DNA of 64,000 nucleotides from VXYK01 sp965214565 (GTDB taxonomy: Bacteria > Actinomycetota > Acidimicrobiia > Acidimicrobiales > Aldehydirespiratoraceae), in NCBI GenBank assembly GCA_965214565.1, contig OZ243951.1, positions 496,001 through 560,000 on the forward strand, written 5' to 3'. The translations under genes were made by a program, and so were the position numbers. Each line of letters starts with the position of its first letter. Positions within the stretch are counted from its first letter, which is position 1. Of the stretch, positions 52,349-61,527 are shown piece by piece. The notes beneath the pieces are model-generated. The model saw only the letters and a list, made by a program, of their open reading frames with translations, made no database searches and was not told the origin of the DNA.

Positions 52349-53890
52349 ATGAATCTGATGAACCTGCTGGAGATGGCGGCGGAGGGGTTGGGTGACCGGG
52401 TCGCAGTCGGCTCACTGGAAGGAGGGCTCACCTACCGCGAGCTCTATGACCAGGCTCATGCAGCGGCGGGATGTTTCCGAGCTGTGGGCGGCGAACGGGT
52501 CCTGTTGTGCGACGAGTCGAGTCCCGCGGTGCCGATATCCCTGTTCGGCGCGGCCGCCGCAGGCATGCCGTACGTGCCTCTCAACTATCGGCTGCCCGAC
52601 GAGGACCTGCAGGCTCTAGCGCAGCGCAACGCGCCGGGCGTTGCGATCACTGACGACGTCGGCGCGATTCGACTCTCCGGGGCGCAGGGCATCGAGACTG
52701 TGACCCGCCGCCAGTTTCTCGAAAATCTTCGCCGCGTTGACTGCGACGGGGCCGCGCCTGCCGTGCCCGAGTGGCCTGCGGACCCTGAAGAGATCGCCGT
52801 GCTGTTGTACACGAGCGGCACGACCGGGGCCCCCAAGGCTGCCGTTCTGCGCCACAGACACCTGGCCTCCTACATCCTGGGGTCGGTCGAGTTCATGGGG
52901 GCGGAACCCGACGAGGCGACGATCGTGAGCGTGCCGCCGTACCACGTGGCCGGGGTCGCCGCCATGCTGTCGTCGGTGTACGCCGGACGTCGGATCGTAC
53001 AACTCGCCACTTTCGACCCCGACGTATGGATCGACACCGTCGAGAACGAACAGGTGACCCATGCCATGGTGGTGCCCACCATGCTGGCCCGCATCGTTGA
53101 GGCGCTGGACGCCCGTGGCTCAGAACCCATGCTCGGGCTTCGGGCCCTGTCATATGGTGGAGGGAGAATGCCTCTGCCGGTTATCACCCGAGCGCTCGAA
53201 CTGTTTCCGATCACGTCATTCGTGAACGCCTACGGCTTGACCGAGACCTCCTCGACCATCGCGGTACTGGGGCCCGACGACCATCGGTTGGCTCAATACA
53301 GTGAAGAACCCGCAGAGCAGCAGCGCCTCGCCTCAACCGGTCGTCCGCTGCCCGGTGTGGAGTTGTCGATCCGCGACGAGACCGGCGAGGAAGTCCCTGT
53401 GGGCGAGACCGGCGAGATCTTCGTGCGTGGTGAACAGGTGTCGGGCGAATACCTTGAAGTCGCTTCGTCGCTCGTCGACGGCTGGTTCCCAACCCGCGAC
53501 GGAGGCTTCATCGACGAGGCCGGCTACCTGTTCGTTCAAGGGCGCAACGACGACGTGATCATCCGCGGCGGCGAGAACATGTCGCCGGGGGAGATCGAGG
53601 ACGTGCTGCTCACCCACCCGGCGGTCAAGGAGGCTGCCGCAATCGGCGTCGCCGATGAACAATGGGGGGAGAAGGTGGTGGCCGTCATCGTGCTCGCCGA
53701 CGAAGCGGCTGGGACCGGTGCAGGAGTCGACGAAAGCGAGATCCAGGAACTGGTGCGCCGACGGTTGAGGTCGAGTCGGGTTCCCGCCCATGTTGCGATG
53801 GTCGACGAACTTCCATACAACGACACCGGCAAGCTCCTGCGCAGAGTGCTGCGCTCCCAGCACAGTCATCTGGGCGACCCGGACGGCTGA
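52349..53890 (+). CDS. Acyl-CoA synthetase / AMP-dependent ligase
   Basis: 513 residues of the ANL superfamily. A3 LLYTSGTTGAPKAAVLRH, A5 YGLTETSS, A7 TRDGG, A8 GRNDDVIIRGGENMSPGEIE and the C-terminal A10 lysine in NDTGKLLRR are complete. It activates a carboxylic acid to the adenylate and then the CoA thioester. It is followed nine bases later by an enoyl-CoA hydratase gene and preceded by the 101-residue protein, suggesting a three-gene operon. Confidence 0.93.
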   Translation: MNLMNLLEMAAEGLGDRVAVGSLEGGLTYRELYDQAHAAAGCFRAVGGERVLLCDESSPAVPISLFGAAAAGMPYVPLNYRLPDEDLQALAQRNAPGVAITDDVGAIRLSGAQGIETVTRRQFLENLRRVDCDGAAPAVPEWPADPEEIAVLLYTSGTTGAPKAAVLRHRHLASYILGSVEFMGAEPDEATIVSVPPYHVAGVAAMLSSVYAGRRIVQLATFDPDVWIDTVENEQVTHAMVVPTMLARIVEALDARGSEPMLGLRALSYGGGRMPLPVITRALELFPITSFVNAYGLTETSSTIAVLGPDDHRLAQYSEEPAEQQRLASTGRPLPGVELSIRDETGEEVPVGETGEIFVRGEQVSGEYLEVASSLVDGWFPTRDGGFIDEAGYLFVQGRNDDVIIRGGENMSPGEIEDVLLTHPAVKEAAAIGVADEQWGEKVVAVIVLADEAAGTGAGVDESEIQELVRRRLRSSRVPAHVAMVDELPYNDTGKLLRRVLRSQHSHLGDPDG

Positions 53891-53899
53891 GGTCTGGTG

Positions 53900-54880
53900 A
53901 TGCAAGCCGTCCGGTGGTCATGGGGCCAAGCGCAGACCGAGGCGGCGTCACCGGACATCGACCGGACGGTCGGTGCCGCAGTCGGAGTGCCGGTGGTTGC
54001 GGTCGAACTCGAAGACCACCGAGGCACCGAAATCGCCGAACGCCTAGCCCGGCTACCCGTCGTGTCAATAGGGGTGGGGAACAGCGCCGATGCGGCCTGG
54101 GACGTCCGCGTTCATGACCCCGACCCGATCATCGCAGGCGTGCTCGCGGCCCCGATGGCCGCGGTGACTACCGCGCAGGTTCTGCGGGGCACAGCCAACA
54201 GGACCGATGAGGAAGGACTGCTGGTTGAATCACTCGCCTACGCGACTCTGCAGTCAGGAGCAGAATTCGCTTCCTGGCTGGCGTCCCAGGGGCGTCGTGT
54301 TCGCAACGACGACGGCCCACGGGTACGGATCGAGGAGCACGACGACCACATCGCAGTGATCCTCGACCGGACCCGGTTGCGCAACATGATCGATGCCCGA
54401 ATGCGTGACGAGTTGATCAACGCCTTCTCTACCCTGGCCCTCGGCGCGCCGCTGCCGATCCGCCTGCTGGGCGCGGGGCCCGCGTTCTGTGCAGGAGGCG
54501 ACCTTGCCGAGTTCGGCACGGTAGCCGATCCGTTGACCGCGCATCTGCTGCGCTCCACAGCCAAAATCGCACCCTCTCTGCATCGCATCGCGGAGAGGGT
54601 CACAGCTCACGTGCACGGACCGTGTGTCGGTGCAGGCGTGGAGATGATGGCTTTCTGCGGTCGGGTCGTGGCACACCCCGACGCCTGGTTCCGGCTACCG
54701 GAGACCCGGATGGGCCTGATGCCCGGGGTGGGGGGAACCGTCAGTATTCCGGCCCGGATCGGGCGGCACCGCACTCTGGCATGGCTGCTTCAAGACAGCA
54801 CGATCGACGCAAGCACCGCCCTCAAATGGGGTTTGATCGATTCGATCCAAGAGTCCGGGGAGGACTCCGGCGTTGACTAG
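53900..54880 (+). CDS. Enoyl-CoA hydratase/isomerase family protein with N-terminal extension
   Basis: 326 residues. The crotonase fold begins near residue 130 (VRIEEHDDHIAVILDRTRLR). The oxyanion-hole loops are GAGPAFCAGGDLAEFG and VHGPCVGAGVEMMAFC. Catalytic glutamates of hydratases are not obvious, so isomerase or hydrolase activity is possible. The first 130 residues (VPVVAVELEDHRGTEIAERL and on) are extra and resemble a degenerate second crotonase unit. Start ATG 53900; GTG 53897 adjoins. It overlaps the end of the convergent membrane gene by four bases. Confidence 0.82.
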   Translation: MQAVRWSWGQAQTEAASPDIDRTVGAAVGVPVVAVELEDHRGTEIAERLARLPVVSIGVGNSADAAWDVRVHDPDPIIAGVLAAPMAAVTTAQVLRGTANRTDEEGLLVESLAYATLQSGAEFASWLASQGRRVRNDDGPRVRIEEHDDHIAVILDRTRLRNMIDARMRDELINAFSTLALGAPLPIRLLGAGPAFCAGGDLAEFGTVADPLTAHLLRSTAKIAPSLHRIAERVTAHVHGPCVGAGVEMMAFCGRVVAHPDAWFRLPETRMGLMPGVGGTVSIPARIGRHRTLAWLLQDSTIDASTALKWGLIDSIQESGEDSGVD

Positions 54881-55707
54881 CGGCGGCTGAAACTCTCGCC
54901 GAGGCTGGAGCCTTCGAACCCGCTCGGGGCCATTCCCGATGTTGCGTAGAGGTACAGCGCTGCCTGAAACACTGAGTTCAGCGCCGTCATCACCACAACA
55001 ACCACCGCAACCCAAACCATACCGATGGCGAAACCCACAATGAGGCCGACCCCACCGAGCGAACCGAGCACCACTAACGGCAGAAGCGCCGGTAGCACTG
55101 CCACAACTCCTAGAATTCCGAACCCGACTCGGGCTGCAAGATTCTCTCCCCAGGTCGACTTGAGCAGGGAGCCTGAGGTCTTCAAACCCTCAATCGCCCC
55201 TTTGTCGTCGATCACGATCGCCGGGACGACCAGGAAGGTCGCAACCTCCCAGGCCATGCCAACCATGCTGATCACGAACTGACCGAGCCAACCCGCCCGG
55301 TCGCGCAGTGCACGCAGGATCATCCCGACCGTGGCGGTCAGGATCGCCCAGGGCACTAGACCGGGGATCCGGCTGAACGCCTTGCGGATCGCCGAACCGA
55401 CCGTCGGATCGCCACCCGCGAGCCGTTCATGAGCCCCCGCGACCAGAGCACCGTTGAAGAAAACGCTGATCACGCTCAATCCCAGGGCTGCGACGATCCC
55501 GACCAGCACCATTGCCGGGTTCGCTGACGCCTCATCAACGCCGCCCGATTCGGTGCTGGACGTAACGAACACAACGAACATGAGCGGAATCAACAACGCT
55601 GCAGAGGCAAGGAACGACAGGACCGGAATCACCAGCAGTTCCCGGTCCTTCTTCAGCACTCCCCACGAGAGCTTCGCCAACTCGAACGTATTGCGAATCC
55701 TGCCCAT
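54877..55707 (-). CDS. DUF6159-like multi-pass membrane protein
   Basis: 276 residues. MGRIRNTFELAKLSWGVLKK is followed by six hydrophobic segments including IPVLSFLASAALLIPLMFVV, MVLVGIVAALGLSVISVFF and FLVVPAIVIDDKGAIEGLKT. Soluble loops are short. The layout matches DUF6159 membrane proteins whose function is unknown. AAGGAG before ATG 55707 supports the start. It is not in an operon. Confidence 0.75.
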   Translation of the reverse strand: MGRIRNTFELAKLSWGVLKKDRELLVIPVLSFLASAALLIPLMFVVFVTSSTESGGVDEASANPAMVLVGIVAALGLSVISVFFNGALVAGAHERLAGGDPTVGSAIRKAFSRIPGLVPWAILTATVGMILRALRDRAGWLGQFVISMVGMAWEVATFLVVPAIVIDDKGAIEGLKTSGSLLKSTWGENLAARVGFGILGVVAVLPALLPLVVLGSLGGVGLIVGFAIGMVWVAVVVVVMTALNSVFQAALYLYATSGMAPSGFEGSSLGESFSRR

Positions 55708-55813
55708 CGCCACTCCTTCTGCTCGGTCTATTTCAGTCCTGCCAGTTGATTCCAAGCATAGCGACACCGGGTGACACTGAACGCCGACTCTGTTGGTTCA
55801 ACGAGCAGAGTGC

Positions 55814-57037
55814 TCAGCGGGGCTCGCGCTGCAGCCCGAGTACACGTTCGCCGATCACGTTGCGCTGAATCTGGTTCGAACCGCCATAAATGGTGTGCGC
55901 ACGGCTGTAGAGGAAGGTGCGCTGCTCACGGTCGATCTCATAGTCGGGAAGCTCATGACCGCCGAAACTCGGATGACCGTTGTGCGCGTCGGACGACCCG
56001 ACCATGGCGCTCGCCCCACGGACCAGCATCGCCAACTCGCCCATACGGCGATGCCACGACGCCCAATAGAGCTTGCCGATCGACATTTCGGGACCCGGCA
56101 CCCCGCCGCTCGTCATAGCGGTGAGCATGCGCAACTGGTTGAAGCGCAGAATCTCCAACTCGACGAAGCTACGGGTCAATTCCTGACGCACGACCGGATC
56201 AGCCAACCGTCCATTGTCCTTGGCCAGGGCAACAAGATCATCGAACTCCTGGCGGTAACTGACCTGCTGTCCCAGCGTTGAAGCACCCCGCTCGAAGCCC
56301 AGAGTCCCCATCGCCACCTTCCAGCCGTTGCCGGCACCGCCCACAACAAGAGACTCCTCGGTGTGAGCGTCGGAGAAGAACGTCTCGTTGAACTCCGAAC
56401 CGCCGGTGATCTGCACAATCGGACGGATCTCTATACCGGGCTGGTCCATCGGCACCAACAGGTAACTCAACCCCGCATGGCGCTGCGAACCCGCTCCGGT
56501 GCGGACCACCATGAAGATCCACTGGGCGTACTGCGCCAGCGAAGTCCAGACTTTCTGACCGTTGACGACCCAACGCCCGTCAACAAGCTCAGCGCGGGTC
56601 TTGACATTCGCCAGATCAGAACCCGCGTCCGGTTCCGAATATCCCTGACACCAATAATCCTCAGCCGAGAGGATGCGGGGCACGAAGCGCCGCTGCTGGG
56701 CCTCGCTGCCGAACGCCATCAACGTCGGACCCAGCAGGGTCAGACCCATGTTGGGAAGGCGCCCGGGCGCGCGCGACTCGACGTAAGTCCGGTGAAAGAC
56801 CACCTGCTCTGCCAGCGAACAGGCCCGTCCGCCGATCCAGGCAGGGAAATCGATCCCCAACCAGCCGCCGGACGCCAACTCCTTCTCCCAGGCCCACTGG
56901 ACCTCGACGGGTACGTCCTCCTGGCCGGTCCAACCCCGGCCCCGGTATGCGGCGAACTCGCCGACGCAGTGCTCTTCAATCCAGGTGCGGACCTCGTCAG
57001 CGAAAGCGTCGAGCGCGGGATCGTTCCAAGCATCCAT
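55814..57037 (-). CDS. Acyl-CoA dehydrogenase
   Basis: 407 residues. YWCQGYSEPDAGSDLANVKT and GRWVVNGQKVWTSLAQYAQW are the substrate- and FAD-binding blocks. The C-terminal TIYGGSNQIQRNVIGERVLG is typical. It resembles the FadE-type enzymes of steroid or branched-chain acyl-CoA degradation. It transfers electrons to ETF. It is divergent from the glutamine-synthetase-like gene across about 100 bp. Confidence 0.92.
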   Translation of the reverse strand: MDAWNDPALDAFADEVRTWIEEHCVGEFAAYRGRGWTGQEDVPVEVQWAWEKELASGGWLGIDFPAWIGGRACSLAEQVVFHRTYVESRAPGRLPNMGLTLLGPTLMAFGSEAQQRRFVPRILSAEDYWCQGYSEPDAGSDLANVKTRAELVDGRWVVNGQKVWTSLAQYAQWIFMVVRTGAGSQRHAGLSYLLVPMDQPGIEIRPIVQITGGSEFNETFFSDAHTEESLVVGGAGNGWKVAMGTLGFERGASTLGQQVSYRQEFDDLVALAKDNGRLADPVVRQELTRSFVELEILRFNQLRMLTAMTSGGVPGPEMSIGKLYWASWHRRMGELAMLVRGASAMVGSSDAHNGHPSFGGHELPDYEIDREQRTFLYSRAHTIYGGSNQIQRNVIGERVLGLQREPR

Positions 57038-57136
57038 GACCCGCGAGGGTACCCATGCCCTGCGCCTTCCCCGAATTCGGGGCCCGCTGCGAATCGTTGC
57101 CTCTTATCCTGTAGTGGCCGACCGTTAGGAGATCAG

Positions 57137-58450
57137 ATGGGCGAATATCAGCGGGTCCGCGTGTTGTGGCCAGACCACCTCGGGCTCGCCAGGGGCAAGT
57201 ACCTGCCCGCCGACATTGCACACCGGGGCACCGGCCACTGCGCTTCGGTGTTCGGGCTGGGTTACGACCGCAGCGTGATACCCGCGCCCGGGTCCTTCAT
57301 GCTCGAGGGGCTCAAAGACGTGCAGGCCCGACTCGATCCGCAGACCCTGAAACCGGGCTGGGAGGACGACCGGACCGAGGTCGCCGTCGGCCACCTCGAC
57401 TTAGAGGGCGAGCCTTTCAGCTACTCGGCACGCCACGCACTGCAGAATGCGATCGCCGACTGGCAACAGTTGGGATACAACCCCCGCATCGGCTTCGAAC
57501 TCGAGGCCTATGTGCTGGAGCCCGACGGCAGCGGAGGATTGAGGCTGAAGGCCGCACCGCGGTCCTATGTCTATGGAACCGGCGTCACCGCGGACCCGGC
57601 AGGTGTCATTGACGAGGTCATGGCGGTCTCGGCCGCCTGCGGCCTGAAGCTAGAGTCGGTCAACGCCGAATTCGACGAGTCCCAGTTCGAGTTGACCCTG
57701 CGGCACGACGAGGCCCTCAGAGCTGCCGACGACGCCTTCCTGTTTCGGGTGATGGCCCGAGAAATCGCAATCAAGTCGGGGCACGACCTCACATTCCTCG
57801 GCAAACCGCTCCATGGTCTGAGCGGTTCGGGCCTTCATGTGAACTTCTCTCTCGACGGCCCCGACGACCAGAACGCCTTCGTCGACGACGGAGCTGCCGA
57901 CGGTCTGTCGGCGCTGGCGAAGGGAGCGCTGGCCGGGCTGTGCGCGCACCACAGGGCGATGACCGCGCTGTGCGCGCCGACCGTCAATGCCTACCGGAGG
58001 CTGCGCCCCGGTGAGTTCGCCGGCTACTGGGCCAACTGGGGTTACGAGCATCGTTTCGCGGCCAACCGGGTACCTGATGCCCGCGGGCCTGCCACCCGCA
58101 TCGAGAGTCGACTCGCGGACGGCAGCGCCAACATCCATCTCGCCGCGGCGGCTGTGCTGCAGGCTGCGCTGCTCGGTGTGAACGGGCAGCTCGAGTGCCC
58201 CGACCCGTTGACGACCGACGGTTTCGAGGAGATCAACACAGACGTGTCGAGTGCCGACAACCTTCACGATGCACTCGCCGACTTGGCCGACGACTCAGCG
58301 CTGGTGAACGCCGTCGGAGCCGACCTGTGCGCCAACTTCCTGTTCATCAAACACGCCGAATGGGACCGCTACGCCGCTGCCGGTGGCGGCCGCGAACCCT
58401 CAGAAAACCCGACGGACTGGGAGATCGCCGAGTACCTCAACTACCACTAG
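57137..58450 (+). CDS. Glutamine-synthetase-family amide ligase
   Basis: 437 residues from ATG 57137, with AGGAG at 57127-57131. The GS beta-grasp starts directly at the N-terminus (VRVLWPDHLGLARGKYLP). FELEAYVLEPDG and ESVNAEFDESQFELTL carry metal-binding glutamates. SGSGLHVNFSL and RIESRLADGSANIHLAAAAV match the catalytic core but depart from canonical GlnA (HVHQSL, NPYL). It therefore more likely makes a gamma-glutamyl or other amide bond, as do PuuA and aniline-pathway ligases, than glutamine. It converges with the NicX-like gene, overlapping by four bases. Confidence 0.85.
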   Translation: MGEYQRVRVLWPDHLGLARGKYLPADIAHRGTGHCASVFGLGYDRSVIPAPGSFMLEGLKDVQARLDPQTLKPGWEDDRTEVAVGHLDLEGEPFSYSARHALQNAIADWQQLGYNPRIGFELEAYVLEPDGSGGLRLKAAPRSYVYGTGVTADPAGVIDEVMAVSAACGLKLESVNAEFDESQFELTLRHDEALRAADDAFLFRVMAREIAIKSGHDLTFLGKPLHGLSGSGLHVNFSLDGPDDQNAFVDDGAADGLSALAKGALAGLCAHHRAMTALCAPTVNAYRRLRPGEFAGYWANWGYEHRFAANRVPDARGPATRIESRLADGSANIHLAAAAVLQAALLGVNGQLECPDPLTTDGFEEINTDVSSADNLHDALADLADDSALVNAVGADLCANFLFIKHAEWDRYAAAGGGREPSENPTDWEIAEYLNYH

Positions 58451-59490
58451 CGGCTACGGAGACCTGGTGACAGCTCACCGTCGACAACCACAGCCTCACC
58501 GTCCAATGTGACGGTGCATGACCTCATCGGCAGGTCGAAATGGCCTCGGCAGAATCTGCCTGCCACCTCGTTGGCACCCGTCGAGTAGAGGAAGTTGCCG
58601 GCGAAAGCCCGCAGTTCCGTGCCGTTGAAATCGGCTTTGTCCCACATCGCCATGGCGTCCCAACGAGCAGCCTCGTTCATTCCCCAGCCGACATGGCTCA
58701 CTGCGTAGGCCTCCGGTTCGTCGAACGACGACAGGTACGAACGGAACAGGTCGACGTCCACACCAGAACCCTCAATCCCGGTCACGTAGTCCTCCTGCAC
58801 GGTCAATTCGATCGTGTCGCGCAGATACTGCTTGAACGTCAGATTCACGTCGCCCGGTGCCAGGACAACCCTGCCCTCGACACTGCGCAATGCCGGAAAG
58901 GCCAGAACCAACCCGCCGGGCCAGTGCGCAATCGAACCGGGTTCGGTGCACCAACCGAACGATCCGGCCACAAAGGCACCGTCGAGCCGCACCGTGAGGT
59001 CCGTACCCACCGCAGATGTCACCCTCATCACCTCGGCCGCCTTGAGCAGTTCGACACCGGAGTTCACCCGCGCAGCCAGCGTCGGGTCGTGCGGCCAGCG
59101 TTCGACATTCTCAGGATGCTCATTGGAGATCATCAACACCCGGGCGCCAGCGGCGAGAACCTCTGCCAACTCCGGGGCATGCAGCAATCCCTCCACGGTG
59201 CAGTCGGCGATGAAATCAGCGGCGCTCAACGCGGCGACAGCCGACCGGTTGTTCTGCAAGGCCTGCGACGCCCCGGTAGAGCGGATCGGCACGGGACCAG
59301 GGTTGGACGGTGTGGTCAGCACCACGTCGATCACGGCTGCGCCGAGCTTTTCAAGCGCCAAGCGGGCAGTCGAGGCGACCACCGGGTTGCTGGTGGTCTC
59401 GGCCAGTACCACCGCCACATCGTCCTGTCCCACTTCACAAGCGTTGAACTGTTGGGCATAGCGCTCAACCCAACGCCATTGCGTGTTCAC
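58447..59490 (-). CDS. NicX-like / aminopeptidase-T-fold hydrolase or dioxygenase
   Basis: 347 residues. SIAHWPGGLVLAFPALRSVE, VTGIEGSGVDVDLFRSYLSS and AVSHVGWGMNEAARWDAMAM are typical of the 2,5-dihydroxypyridine dioxygenase (NicX)/leucyl aminopeptidase family. NicX uses iron to open the ring of 2,5-dihydroxypyridine. Related proteins have other substrates. The stop overlaps the GS-like gene and the start overlaps the flavoprotein gene by four bases, the third in a leftward operon. Confidence 0.75.
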   Translation of the reverse strand: MNTQWRWVERYAQQFNACEVGQDDVAVVLAETTSNPVVASTARLALEKLGAAVIDVVLTTPSNPGPVPIRSTGASQALQNNRSAVAALSAADFIADCTVEGLLHAPELAEVLAAGARVLMISNEHPENVERWPHDPTLAARVNSGVELLKAAEVMRVTSAVGTDLTVRLDGAFVAGSFGWCTEPGSIAHWPGGLVLAFPALRSVEGRVVLAPGDVNLTFKQYLRDTIELTVQEDYVTGIEGSGVDVDLFRSYLSSFDEPEAYAVSHVGWGMNEAARWDAMAMWDKADFNGTELRAFAGNFLYSTGANEVAGRFCRGHFDLPMRSCTVTLDGEAVVVDGELSPGLRSR

Positions 59491-60689
59491 GTTCCCTCCT
59501 CTGGATACAGACCGCCGCGACCGAGACGCTCCAGGCAGACCTCAACGCTCCAAGGCAGCATCGCCGCGCCGCAACGGGCGTCACGGTAGAACTGTTCGAG
59601 CCGCGACGGACGCAGCATCGAGCGGCCGCCGCAGACGCGGATCGCGGTCGAGGCCAGATCGGGTGCGCCCTCCATCGTCGACACGACCGAACTCCAAGCC
59701 CGGCGCACCGCGGCGGGCGACGGATCGACACCGACTTCACCGAGCACTCGATAACACAAGGACTGGGTCTCGTCGTACTTCAAGTTCATCGCCGCCCAAC
59801 CCTGCTGCTTCAACGGATGGTCACGCCGCGCGGTCGGGCCGCCGTCGCCTATCAGATACTCAGCGGTCGCGTCGAGGACCGCGCGCATCAGACCCAGATA
59901 GGCGAACGACAGAGTCATGTAGAAATACGGCCAGCGACGCGCTGCCTGATCGAACATTCCGGGCGGGATCCACTCATGGGTCAGTGGAACAAAGACATCG
60001 TCGAGCACCAGAGTCCTGGAGTCGGTCGCCCGCATCCCGAGCGGATCCCAGTCGCCCTCGAGCACCACCCCGTCGGAATCAGCGGCGACACCCAGGAAGC
60101 GCACCCGGGGGTCGCCCTCGACCATGCACACGATGTTGTGGACATCGGCCGCGCCGCTCAACGAAGCGAATATCTTCCGACCCGTGACCCTGTAGCCACC
60201 GTCGACGGGCAACGCTCTCGTGGCGAACCCCTCAGTGGCTCCCGCGGCTATCCCCTCCGAGAACGGCTGAGAGTGAATCTTGCCGTCCACCACGATTCCT
60301 CGACGCAGCATCGCGCGGCGCTCCACGAGGGCGGCGCGTTCCTCGGTGGTCAGGTCCATGTCATCGGCTATCTGCCCAACCAGCAGGGTCGTGGCGACAT
60401 GCATATTGAAGGTCAGAGCGGTGGCCGCACAGTGACGCCCGAGCTCCTCGGCCGCCAACGCATAGCCCACAAAGTCGGCGCCCAACCCTCCGTCGGCGGT
60501 GGGGATGCAGATGCCGAGCAGGCCGGCTGCCCGCAGATCGGCCCAGTTCTCGAAAGGGAACTGCGCCTCGCGGTCATATTCGACCGATCGTTTTGCGAAC
60601 GCGGGCCCCAGCTCCGCGATCCGCTCGACAAGCTCGATACGCGCCCCGGTTCTGATGCCTGAGTCCTGGGTTCGCGTCGGCGTGGTCAT
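59487..60689 (-). CDS. Acyl-CoA-dehydrogenase-like flavoprotein
   Basis: 400 residues. AAGLLGICIPTADGGLGADF and GYRVTGRKIFASLSGAADVH define the ACAD fold. The C-terminal CGGRSMLRPSRLEQFYRDAR replaces the usual GGSxxIQR block. That arrangement is typical of ACAD-fold flavin monooxygenases such as DszC and nitroalkane oxidase relatives. The catalytic base of acyl-CoA dehydrogenases is not evident. It may oxygenate the substrate of the adjacent NicX-like enzyme (inference). Overlaps both neighbours by four bases. Confidence 0.8.
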   Translation of the reverse strand: MTTPTRTQDSGIRTGARIELVERIAELGPAFAKRSVEYDREAQFPFENWADLRAAGLLGICIPTADGGLGADFVGYALAAEELGRHCAATALTFNMHVATTLLVGQIADDMDLTTEERAALVERRAMLRRGIVVDGKIHSQPFSEGIAAGATEGFATRALPVDGGYRVTGRKIFASLSGAADVHNIVCMVEGDPRVRFLGVAADSDGVVLEGDWDPLGMRATDSRTLVLDDVFVPLTHEWIPPGMFDQAARRWPYFYMTLSFAYLGLMRAVLDATAEYLIGDGGPTARRDHPLKQQGWAAMNLKYDETQSLCYRVLGEVGVDPSPAAVRRAWSSVVSTMEGAPDLASTAIRVCGGRSMLRPSRLEQFYRDARCGAAMLPWSVEVCLERLGRGGLYPEEGT

Positions 60690-61501
60690 GGGCGCACGGT
60701 ACCGGAGTCATCGAGAAAACGCCTGACAGCCGAGTTGAACTCCTCGGGGGCCTCGCATGCGCTGAGATGACCGACCCCGCCGATCACCACGAGCTCAGCG
60801 TTGGGAATGCGGTCGGCCAACAACCTGCTGTAAGCCAACGGGGTCTCCTCATCGAGTTCTCCGACGACCACCAGAGTCGGTGCGGCGATCTCGCCGAGTC
60901 GGCCGCTCACATCATGGGTCAGAAGACACTCGCAAGCCGCTCGCAGACCCGCGGAGGTGATCCTGGAGAATGACGCCACGGCCGCAGCCAAAGAGTCGCC
61001 GCCGAAATCCGGGCCCGCCACCGAACACAGAACCTCCTGCGCGAAATCCGCCGGTGTCAACCCTGCCTCCAGCGGGGCTAGGCGGGCTTCGAGCCACGAG
61101 TCGGGATCGGTGCCGTCAGCGCCGAACGCCGAGCTGGTATCGGCCAGGATCAGGCTCGCGACCCGATCAGGATGCTCAAGCGCCAAGTGCAGAGCCTGCT
61201 GGCCGCCGAAGGACAACCCGCAGACATGGGCCCGCTGGACTTCGAGCACATCGAGCAGGCTCGCAGCTGCATCCGCGATCGCGGCAAAGGTCAGCGGCTC
61301 GACGGCTGACGACATCCCATAACCCGGCATGTCCCAGGCCACGCAACGCCATCGATCCGACAGATCTCCCAGTTGCGGATCCCAACTGGTACGGGTGAGT
61401 CCCAGACCGTGGAGAAAAAGCAGCACTTCACCCTGGCCCGCTTCTCGCCAAGCCACCGGCACACGGTCCACGTCAATCAGAGGCATCGGAATCAGCGGCA
61501 T
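60686..61501 (-). CDS. Alpha/beta hydrolase (PcaD/NicD-like)
   Basis: 271 residues. LFLHGLGLTRTSWDPQLGDL contains the oxyanion HG, GLSFGGQQALHLA the nucleophile elbow serine, VGELDEETPLAYSRLL the acid loop and GVGHLSACEAPEEFN the catalytic histidine. The cap domain and size match lactone and C-C or C-N bond hydrolases such as 3-oxoadipate enol-lactonase. Two in-frame ATGs (61501 and 61486) are possible because MPLIP/MPLID is repeated. First gene of the leftward operon. Confidence 0.85.
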   Translation of the reverse strand: MPLIPMPLIDVDRVPVAWREAGQGEVLLFLHGLGLTRTSWDPQLGDLSDRWRCVAWDMPGYGMSSAVEPLTFAAIADAAASLLDVLEVQRAHVCGLSFGGQQALHLALEHPDRVASLILADTSSAFGADGTDPDSWLEARLAPLEAGLTPADFAQEVLCSVAGPDFGGDSLAAAVASFSRITSAGLRAACECLLTHDVSGRLGEIAAPTLVVVGELDEETPLAYSRLLADRIPNAELVVIGGVGHLSACEAPEEFNSAVRRFLDDSGTVRP

Positions 61502-61527
61502 CGGTCTCGCACAGTACTGTCCCCCAG

